Both the position numbers and the translations under genes were made by a program. Of a stretch of 64,000 bases of DNA, positions 9,351-19,900 are shown piece after piece; position 1 is the first letter of the stretch; the number at the start of each line of letters is the position of its first letter. The stretch is from positions 2,249,001 to 2,313,000 of the forward strand of contig OX044354.1 in NCBI GenBank assembly GCA_943846615.1, in the 5' to 3' direction. The DNA is from an uncultured Amylibacter sp. (lineage in GTDB: Bacteria > Pseudomonadota > Alphaproteobacteria > Rhodobacterales > Rhodobacteraceae). Below the pieces are notes generated by a model, which saw nothing but the letters and a program-made list of their open reading frames with translations, ran no database searches and was not told the DNA's origin.

Positions 9351-9791
9351 CTAGGCCTGATCAGAAGTTTTGATTTCGCTTAGAACACGAAGCGATTGTA
9401 AAAATGCAGGCGTATCATCGCCGATAACTTCGATGACCTCTACGTTCAATAGCCGTTCAACCTTGGTGATATGGGGTTCTAAATCACGGCCCTTGTCAGT
9501 TAACCAGATACGGGCGCGCCTGCGATCAGTCTCATCTGGACGGCGCTGGACAATTTCCAATGCTTCGCAACGATCGATCAAACCGGTCATAGTCGCACTG
9601 TCGAGTTTCAAGATATCACCTAGCTCGACACTGCTTTGGCCATCATTAGCCCAAAGCGGGATAAGTAAGCCGCATTGAGTTGGCGATACCCCCAAGGGCT
9701 TCAGCAGTTCACGTGCACGTTTGTTGATCCTTTGGAAGGTTTTTGCCGCGATAAAACTGACGCATTCTTCGATTTTTAGTTGCTCTGACAC
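9351..9791 (-). CDS. MarR-family transcriptional regulator
   Basis: Winged helix-turn-helix regulator of 146 residues, probably a dimeric repressor that releases DNA on binding a small aromatic acid. The recognition region SVELGDILKLDSATMTGLIDRCEALEIVQRRPDETDRRRARIWLTDKGR has the MarR order of helix-turn-helix and the D-x-R-D/R-R wing. The frame is open to 9815, but GTG at 9791 has a strong AGGAG 8 nt upstream and removes an atypical leader, so I start there. The gene precedes the indolepyruvate oxidoreductase on the same strand, and the quasi-palindrome at 9286 lies between them, suggesting that it controls that enzyme. Confidence 0.87.
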   Translation of the reverse strand: MSEQLKIEECVSFIAAKTFQRINKRARELLKPLGVSPTQCGLLIPLWANDGQSSVELGDILKLDSATMTGLIDRCEALEIVQRRPDETDRRRARIWLTDKGRDLEPHITKVERLLNVEVIEVIGDDTPAFLQSLRVLSEIKTSDQA

Positions 9792-9866
9792 GCGTTTGCT
9801 CCTGATTGATAACAAATTAGGCTATTCAATGCCAATCATCAATGCGTGATCGCCGTTTCCGTTAGG

Positions 9867-10751
9867 TTATCGTTTGGGGCGAAAGTCGCCAACGAATTGC
9901 AAAAAATGAAATGCTTGGGCCAGATCCACCATTTTGGATGCATTTCCTTCAATTCGGTATTTCGTTTTTAACTGACCTAAAATTCCAGTATAAACTTGGT
10001 TGTAATAATGATTGACCATACGTGGATTAATATCAAACTTCTCCGCTGTGATGGGTAATGAATATCTGGGGCGTGCAATCAAATCACGTAATAAAAACAA
10101 TTGCGTAGGGTTCAGCGCTGTCATTAGGGTTAACCATTTTTGGCATGTCTGCTCGTCGATGATGCCCCACCTGTGAGCCCAAATGTAATAAAATGGGATC
10201 GACAGGTATTCGACCTCGTCCTTGGTTAGGGTCGGGGCGAATGCCTTGCCTATTTCTTTGAAATAGGTGAATTGCAGGCGCAGATCCGATTTGAAAGGGA
10301 TTTCATATGCAATGCTGACCGTATGCAACAGACCCAAGGGTTCATAATATTCCTGATACATCGGCTGTTCGCGCCAAGCATCAAGGGTGTAAAAATCTGT
10401 GTTGAAAATTCCGGTGCCGATGTTCCGCATGATGGTGGGGCGGATCACATCCAGATGCTGAACGCGGCGATACACGTCTAATTCACTGGCACGCATATTC
10501 ATGAACAGAGAGTTTTGTGCGCCAGCAATCATCTGATTCCCATCCATCTGACAGTGAATCACCGAAAATGCATCCGCATCGAATTCAGGAATGTGTTTTT
10601 TCATCCAATTTACTTGAAAGATCGCAAATTCATTATCCATACGCTCGTTACTTGCTTTAAGTAACGATTCTTGCAGTTTTGAGGCCGCATATGGGGACGA
10701 TGCTTTGCGAAAGGATCGAACGGTAGAGAGTTTTGATTTTGAACTATCCAT
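9867..10751 (-). CDS. Putative LuxR-like DNA-binding regulator
   Basis: A 294-residue soluble protein without a signal peptide. The C-terminal part (LNPTQLFLLRDLIAR ... SLPITAEKFDINPRMVNHYYNQVYTGILGQLKTK) has the layout of a LuxR-type helix-turn-helix, L-T/N-P-x-E/Q-x-x-x-L then a helix-turn-helix with an N/R-x-V-x-x recognition helix, but is divergent. The N-terminal 180 residues resemble no family that I can name with confidence; an autoinducer- or PAS-like sensor fold is possible. ATG 10751 (MDSSKSK) was preferred over the upstream TTG at 10787. It is divergent from the giant repeat gene, 206 bp away, so it may regulate that gene; this is inference. Confidence 0.55.
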   Translation of the reverse strand: MDSSKSKLSTVRSFRKASSPYAASKLQESLLKASNERMDNEFAIFQVNWMKKHIPEFDADAFSVIHCQMDGNQMIAGAQNSLFMNMRASELDVYRRVQHLDVIRPTIMRNIGTGIFNTDFYTLDAWREQPMYQEYYEPLGLLHTVSIAYEIPFKSDLRLQFTYFKEIGKAFAPTLTKDEVEYLSIPFYYIWAHRWGIIDEQTCQKWLTLMTALNPTQLFLLRDLIARPRYSLPITAEKFDINPRMVNHYYNQVYTGILGQLKTKYRIEGNASKMVDLAQAFHFLQFVGDFRPKR

Positions 10752-10957
10752 GGTTGCTTCAATATTGCAAATAAACAATAAATACAAGGTTAATATGCAC
10801 TTCTTTGGTAAAATGCTGTGTATTTAGCGTATAAAAAGCATTGAAATCTTATCGCCTGGCCCTAAGTATAATCGGGAGTCAAAAGCGACAGTTGCGTCGT
10901 GACATTGAAAATTCGCGCGGATCGCGCAAACAGAGACAATAAAAAGGTACTTTACCG

Positions 10958-13900
10958 ATGGCAGTTAATTATCAAGCATCTAATTTTCCTACTGGTGGTG
11001 GATCTGGCACGTTAACCGACGCAGTCAGCGGTCTGAGCACAGTCGTTACCGCAACGGTTTCAACGGGCGCAACAACTTTTGTTGATTCAGGCACATTTGC
11101 CGAAGCGAACTTTGGGGAGGGTAATGCGCAGACGGCAGGTACGGTCGTCGGTACGTTCAATTATGTTTTTACAAATAGTGTCGATAATGTTTCGTTCCAG
11201 CTTTTGGATATCGATGCGTCCACGGGCACTGGCGGTTGGGATGACCGTGTTTCCATTCGGGCGTTCGATGCTGACGGAGCTGTTATCACTGGAATTACAA
11301 CGCTAAGTACTGTTGGCGGTGGCGCGGGTCATGAATACGGCACGAACGCTGACGGTAGCCAATGGGTCGAAGGTATCACCACGAACAGTGACTTAAATGC
11401 ACAGGTTCAGCTAAGTGGTGCCAATATCTATCGTGTCGAGGTCTCTTTCGAGGCTGGTCAGCTTGGAACAGCGCCTGCGCGTGTTGGTGTCGGGGATATG
11501 TCGTTCGATGTTATCAACGATGCGCCAGTTGCTGAAGCAGATGCTGTTACGACTGACGAAGACACTGCAGTGGTTATTGACCTGTTGGACAATGATAGTG
11601 ATCCAGAAGGCCAAACCCTTACTGTGACGGGCGTTACCAGCAGTCCTGACGGTTCTTTTGTTCTAAACAGCGACGGCTCGATTAACTTTCTACCCGACAG
11701 CAACTTTACAGGTTCAACGACGGTAACATACACGATTTCCGATGGTGAGGGTGGCACGTCCAGTGCGACAGCCACAATCAACGTGGATCCGGTGAACGAT
11801 ATACCAGTTGCGGTAAACGATTCTACAACAACTGACGAAGATACCCCAGTGACGGTTGATTTGACCGGCAACGATTCTGACATCGAAGGTGACAATCTAA
11901 CCGTCACAGGTGTTACCAGTAGCTCAGATGGTTCTGTCGTAAACAACTCTGACGGTACAATCACATTTACACCAAATTCCGATTTCAATGGAACCGCGAC
12001 GGTTACGTACACAATCTCTGACGGCAATGGCGGTACATCCAGTGCGACAGCCACAATCAACGTGGATGCGGTGAATGATCCTCCTGTTGCGGTAAACGAT
12101 TCTACAACAACTGACGAAGATACCCCAGTGACGGTTGATTTGACCGGCAACGATTCTGACATCGAAGGTGACAATCTAACCGTCACAGGTGTTACCAGTA
12201 GCTCAGATGGTTCTGTCGTAAACAACTCTGACGGTACAATCACATTTACACCAAATTCCGATTTCAATGGAACCGCGACGGTTACGTACACAATCTCTGA
12301 CGGCAATGGCGGTACATCCAGTGCGACAGCCACAATCAACGTGGATGCGGTGAATGATCCTCCTGTTGCGGTAAACGATTCTACAACAACTGACGAAGAT
12401 ACCCCAGTGACGGTTGATTTGACCGGCAACGATTCTGACATCGAAGGTGACAATCTAACCGTCACAGGTGTTACCAGTAGCTCAGATGGTTCTGTCGTAA
12501 ACAACTCTGACGGTACAATCACATTTACACCAAATTCCGATTTCAATGGAACCGCGACGGTTACGTACACAATCTCTGACGGCAATGGCGGTACAGCCAG
12601 TGCGACAGCTTCGATTACTGTGGATGCTGTGAATGATGCACCAGATGCGATTGATGACGTATTTACAGGTACCGTAACAGAAGATGTTGCGGCAACGATC
12701 AACGTTTTGGACAATGACACCGACGTTGATGGTGATGACCTAACTGTGACCACAGCGTCTGCGCCAAATGGTACGGTGACAATCAACTCTGATGGTACGC
12801 TTGAATTTACACCTGTCTCGAACTTTACAGGTTCAACAACAATCACCTACACTATTTCCGATGGTAACGGCGGTACAGATTCCGCGACTGTTACTCTTTC
12901 TGTAACGCCAGTCAATGATGCACCTGTTGCGGTGAATGACACGGTCACGATTACGGAAGATATTCCGACAGATATTACTGTTTTGACGAACGACAGTGAT
13001 GTGGATGTGGGCGATGTTTTGACAGTGACCACGGCGTCGACGCCGGATGGTTCTGTTGTGATCAACTCTGATGGTACAATCAACTTCACACCAGACAGCA
13101 ACTTTGACGGTACGACGACAATTACTTACACGATTTCTGACGGTAATTTGGGCACCAGCGCGGCCACAGTTACGGTCTCTGTTGATGCTGTGAATGATCC
13201 ACCGGTTGCGGTTGATGACACGGCCGTTGTGGTTGAAGACACGCCAACAGATCTGACTGTTCTGCCGAACGACAGCGACGTTGAAGGCGATGACCTGACG
13301 GTAACAGATGCATCCAGCCCAGATGGGTCGGTTGTGGTCAATTCAGATGGAACGATCAGCTTTACACCTGAATCTGACTTCACTGGCACAACGGTTGTTA
13401 CATATGTGGTTTCTGACGGAGCCGGTGGCACAGACGGTGCGACAGTATCAATTGATGTTTCACCGGTGAACGATGCGCCAGTTGCAGAAGATGAATCGGT
13501 TACTATTTCTGAAGATTCCATTTTGGTCACTGACGTTTTGGGTAACGATAGCGATCCAGATGGCGATGATTTGACAGTAACGTCCGCATCCAGCACTCAT
13601 GGTTCTGTTTCGATCAATTCAGATGGCACAATCAATTTCACGCCGACATCTGACTTAACTGGTACCGCGACAGTTGACTATGTGGTTTCTGATGGAAATG
13701 GTGGCACAGATACGGCAACGTTGACGGTGAACTTGCTACCTGTGAATGACGCGCCAGTCGCTGAAGACGATAATCTGATCGTAGCAGAAGATGCTGTTTC
13801 AACAACATTGGATGTTTTGATTAACGATAGCGATGTAGACGGCGATGACCTGACCATCACAACAGCGTCTGTTAACGAAGGTTCTGTTTCGATCAACTCT

Positions 13901-16900
13901 GATGGAACCCTGTCTTACACACCTGTATCGGACTTCACCGGAACAGTGACCGTGACCTACACTATTACCGACGGTGAAGGTGGTACAGATAGCGCTACAG
14001 CATCTGTAACAGTGTCGCCTATAGGTGAGCCGCCTGTTGCTGCTGATGACAGTGCCACAATCGCCGAAGATACAGTCGACGCGACGATTACGGTTTTGGA
14101 AAACGACAGTGACGCAGATGGCGATGATTTGACTGTGCAAACGGTTTCCAGCCCAGATGGGTCTGTTTCGATTAATTCAGATGGCACAATCAACTTTACG
14201 CCAACGTCTGATTTCAACGGCACAACGACGATTACGTACACAATCTCTGACGGTACAGGCGGCACAGCCAGCTCAACCGTTACAGTAACGGTTGATGCGG
14301 TAAACGATGCGCCAGTTGCCGAAGATGATGGCACATTCTCTGTTGTTGAGGATGCGGTTTCAACTGTAACAGTTCTGACCAATGACAGCGATGTTGATGG
14401 TGATGATCTGACTGTTCAATCTGCCTCTGCTGCGGATGGTTCTATTTCGATCAACTCTGATGGCACATTGGAATTCACACCAACGTCGAACTTCACAGGC
14501 ACAACAACGATCACCTACACCATCACAGATGGCGAAGGCGGTACGGACAGTGCAACGGTGACGCTGACGGTAACGGAAAACAACACGCCACCAGTTGCCG
14601 AGGATGATACCTTCACAATTGATGAAGATACCCCAACGGATCTGACTGTTCTGACCAACGATTCCGATGTGGACAGCAACCCGCTGACAATCACAGCGGC
14701 CAGCACCAACACAGGTTCTGTTTCGATCAATTCAGACGGCACAATCGGCTTTGAACCAGACAGCAACTTTACCGGTACAGCAACGATCACATACACGATC
14801 ACAGATGGGGACGGCGGCACAGACAGTGCAACCGCAACCGTCACTGTAACCCCTGTAAATGATGCGCCAGTTGCTGTTGATGACACACGTGTTGTTGGCG
14901 AAGATACGCCAACAGACCTGACGGTTCTGACCAACGACAGTGATGTTGATGGCGATGATTTGACAGTAACATCAGCGACCGTTTCCGAAGGTTCAGTTGG
15001 CATCAATTCAGATGGCACAATCAACTTTACACCAACGTCGAACTTCACCGGTTCTGTGACAGTGACCTACACGATCACTGATGGCGAAGGCGGCACAGAC
15101 AGTGCAACCGTAGCCGTAACCGTATCGCCCGAGAGCGATCCACCAGTTGCAGAAAACGACACTGCAACTGTGGTCGAAGATACACCAACTGATATCACCG
15201 TTCTGACGAACGACAGTGATCCAGATGGCGATGATTTGACTGTAACCGGCGGCAGCAGTGCGGATGGCTCTGTCTCGGTTAATTCAGATGGCACGATTAA
15301 CTTTACGCCAGACAGCAACTTTACGGGTTCAACAACGATCACATACACGATCTCTGATGGAACATCGGGCACAGCCAGTGCAACGGTTTCTGTTTCTGTA
15401 TCACCCGTGAATGACGAACCAGTTGCAGAAGATGACACAGCAACAATCGTCGAGGACACACCAACAGACCTGACTGTTCTGACGAACGACAGCGACGTTG
15501 ATGGTGATGATCTGACCGTTTCAACGGCTTCCAGCCCAGACGGCTCGGTTGTGATCAATTCTGATGGCACAATCAACTTCACGCCAGACAGCAACTTCAC
15601 AGGCACAACGACGGTTACTTACACGGTAACTGATGGCCAAGGCGGTACAGATTCTGCGACAGTGACAGTGACTGTAACGAACGAGAACGACGCACCAGTT
15701 GCAGAAAATGACTCGGTAACGATTTCCGAAGATTCAGTTCTGACGATCGATCCGCGTGAAAACGACAGCGATGTTGATGGTGATGATCTGACGATCACAT
15801 CAGTAACGGTTCCAGATGGTACGGTTGTGATCAATTCAGACGGCACAATCAGCCTGACACCAACATCGAACTTCACGGGTACGACAACGGTGACCTACAC
15901 GATCACCGATGGTAATGGCGGCACAGACAGTGCAACCATGACTGTTGACTTCCGTCCGATCAACGATGCGCCTGTTGCGGAAGATGACACCGCAACAATC
16001 GTTGAGGACACACCAACAGACTTGACCGTTCTAACGAACGACAGCGACGTTGATGTGGGTGATGTTTTGACTGTGACCACAGCGTCAACGCCTGATGGTT
16101 CTGTTGCAATCAACTCTGATGGTACGCTTGAATTTACACCTGTCTCGAACTTTACAGGTTCAACAACAATCACCTACACTATTTCCGATGGTAACGGCGG
16201 TACAGATTCCGCGACTGTTACTCTTTCTGTAACGCCAGTCAATGATGCACCTGTTGCGGTGAATGACACGGTCACGATTACGGAAGATATTCCGACAGAT
16301 ATTACTGTTTTGACGAACGACAGTGATGTGGATGTGGGCGATGTTTTGACAGTGACCACGGCGTCGACGCCGGATGGTTCTGTTGTGATCAACTCTGATG
16401 GTACAATCAACTTCACACCAGACAGCAACTTTGACGGTACGACGACAATTACTTACACGATTTCTGACGGTAATTTGGGCACCAGCGCGGCCACAGTTAC
16501 GGTCTCTGTTGATGCTGTGAATGATCCACCGGTTGCGGTTGATGACACGGCCGTTGTGGTTGAAGACACGCCAACAGATCTGACTGTTCTGCCGAACGAC
16601 AGCGACGTTGAAGGCGATGACCTGACGGTAACAGATGCATCCAGCCCAGATGGGTCGGTTGTGGTCAATTCAGATGGAACGATCAGCTTTACACCTGAAT
16701 CTGACTTCACTGGCACAACGGTTGTTACATATGTGGTTTCTGACGGAGCCGGTGGCACAGACGGTGCGACAGTATCAATTGATGTTTCACCGGTGAACGA
16801 TGCGCCAGTTGCAGAAGATGAATCGGTTACTATTTCTGAAGATTCCATTTTGGTCACTGACGTTTTGGGTAACGATAGCGATCCAGATGGCGATGATTTG

Positions 16901-19900
16901 ACAGTAACGTCCGCATCCAGCACTCATGGTTCTGTTTCGATCAATTCAGATGGCACAATCAATTTCACGCCGACATCTGACTTAACTGGTACCGCGACAG
17001 TTGACTATGTGGTTTCTGATGGAAATGGTGGCACAGATACGGCAACGTTGACGGTGAACTTGCTACCTGTGAATGACGCGCCAGTCGCTGAAGACGATAA
17101 TCTGATCGTAGCAGAAGATGCTGTTTCAACAACATTGGATGTTTTGATTAACGATAGCGATGTAGACGGCGATGACCTGACCATCACAACAGCGTCTGTT
17201 AACGAAGGTTCTGTTTCGATCAACTCTGATGGAACCCTGTCTTACACACCTGTATCGGACTTCACCGGAACAGTGACCGTGACCTACACTATTACCGACG
17301 GTGAAGGTGGTACAGATAGCGCTACAGCATCTGTAACAGTGTCGCCTATAGGTGAGCCGCCTGTTGCTGCTGATGACAGTGCCACAATCGCCGAAGATAC
17401 AGTCGACGCGACGATTACGGTTTTGGAAAACGACAGTGACGCAGATGGCGATGATTTGACTGTGATCGCAACAAGCAGTCCAGACGGTTCTGTGGGCATC
17501 AACTCCGACGGTACATTGTCGTTCACTCCAACGTCTGACTTCACGGGAACAACGACGATCACTTACACCGTTTCTGACGGCAGTGCAGGCACAGATACAG
17601 CGACTGTTACCGTTTCGGTAACTCCTGTAAATGACGCGCCAGTTGCCGAAGATGACACAGCCACGGTTATCGAAGATGCGGTTTCAACTGTAACCGTATT
17701 GCCAAACGACAGCGATGTTGATGGCGATGACCTGACTGTTCAATCTGCATCTGCTGCGGATGGTTCTGTTTCTATCAATTCTGATGGCACATTGGAGTTC
17801 ACACCAACGTCGAACTTCACAGGCACAACAACGATCACCTACACCATCACAGATGGCGAAGGCGGTACGGACAGTGCAACGGTGACGCTGACGGTAACGG
17901 AAAACAACACGCCACCAGTTGCTGAGAATGATAGTGCTGCTGTTGTCGAAGATGGTACCGCGACATTGACTGTTCTGGACAATGACAGTGACATCGACGG
18001 CAACCCACTAACTGTAACTGGCGCCAGCGCCGATGCAGGCAGTGTGACAGTAAACTCAGATGGTACGCTAAGCTTCGAACCAGACAGCAACTTTACAGGT
18101 ACAGCAACGATCACATACACGATCACCGATGGTGACGGCGGCACAGATAGTGCAACCGCATCGGTGACAGTCGTTCCACTGAATGATGCTCCTGTCGCTG
18201 AAGATGACGCACAGGTCATTGCAGAAGATACGCCAACCGATTTGACAGTTCTGCCAAACGACAGCGATGTTGAGGGCGATGATCTAACAGTGACAAGCGC
18301 ATCTACACCAGACGGTTCTGTTGCAATCAATTCTGATGGCACGATCAACTTCACGCCAATATCTGACTTCACAGGTACAACAACGGTTACCTACACGATT
18401 TCTGATGGTGAAGGTGGTACAGACAGCGCGACTGTGAGCTTGACAGTAACACCTGTAACAACTCCGCCAGTTGCGGAAGATGATACAGTGACGGTCGACG
18501 AAGATACGCCAACAGACCTGACAGTTCTGACGAACGACAGTGATCCAGATGGTGACGATCTAACGGTTGTTGGTGCTTCTACTCCGGATGGCTCAGTTGT
18601 GATCAACTCTGACGGCACGATCAACTTCACGCCAACATCTGATTTCACAGGTACAACAACAGTGACCTACACGGTTTCCGATGGCACGACGTCCACGGAT
18701 ACAGCAACGGTTACTGTTACTGTTGCCCCAGTGAACGATGATCCAGTTGCCGAAGATGATACGCAAACGGTCACCGAAGATACGCCAACGGATATTACGG
18801 TATTGCCAAACGACAGCGATGTTGATGGCGATGATATCACTGTCGATACAGCATCCAGCCCAGACGGGTCGGTTGTGGTGAACTCTGATGGTACGATCAA
18901 CTTTACACCGGCGTCTGATTTCACAGGCACCACATCGATTACCTACACGGTAACCGACGGTGAAGGTGGTACGGACAGTGCAACCGTGACGTTGACAGTG
19001 ACACCAGCGAATGATCCACCAGTTGCTGAAAATGATACCGTTACGATTTCCGAAGATTCAACTCTGACGATCGATCCGCGTGAAAACGACAGCGATGTTG
19101 ATGGTGATGATCTGACGATCACTACTGTAACGGCACCAGATGGTACGGTTGTGATCAATTCTGATGGAACAATCACGTTCACACCAGACAGCGACTTTAC
19201 TGGTACAACGGTCGTTACATACACGATCACCGATGGTGAAGGTGGCACAGACAGTGCAACCATGACGATCGACTTCGTGCCGGTAAATGACGCACCAGTG
19301 GCGGGTGATGATACGCCGACTAGCACCATCGAAGAAGATGTGCCAACGGATATCACGGTTCTGCCAAACGACAGCGATGTTGATGGTGATGATCTGACCG
19401 TGACGACAGCGTCTACGCCGGATGGTTCGGTTACCATCAACTCTGATGGTACGATCGAGTTCACGCCAACGTCGAACTTCACAGGAACCACTACGATTAC
19501 CTACACGGTAACCGACGGTGAAGGTGGAACAGACAGCGCTACTGTAGATGTTACAGTGACGCCAGTGAACGATGCACCAGTTGGGGTTATGGATACATCA
19601 ACGATCAACGTACCTGGTGGCACGACGACTGTCGATGTATTGCCAAATGACAGCGATGTTGACGGTGATGATCTGACTGTAACGGATGCGTCCAGTGCGG
19701 ATGGTTCGGTTGTCGTGAACTCTGACGGCACGTTGACCTTCGATCCAGACTCTGGATTTACGGGTACGGCGACAGTGACCTATACGGTTTCCGACGGCGC
19801 TGGCGGCACAGATACCTCGACCCTAGAAGTCACTGTGATCTGTTTCGCACGCGGAACGATGATCACTATGGCGGATGGATCGACCCAAGCGGTTGAAGAT

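Noticed and set aside
11807..12595. CRISPR-like regular repeats
   Set aside because: The units are 279 bp, contiguous and in frame with the giant gene; no short direct repeats with unique spacers exist here.
11458..12846. Long antisense open frames (up to 462 codons) through the repeat gene, with more to 19731
   Set aside because: They repeat with the sense-strand domains, lack ribosome-binding sites and have low-complexity Ser/Val/Pro products; they are by-products of the codon pattern.
12780..17464. Duplication as a composite transposon
   Set aside because: No transposase, terminal inverted repeats or target duplication at the edges; the junctions lie within homologous domains.
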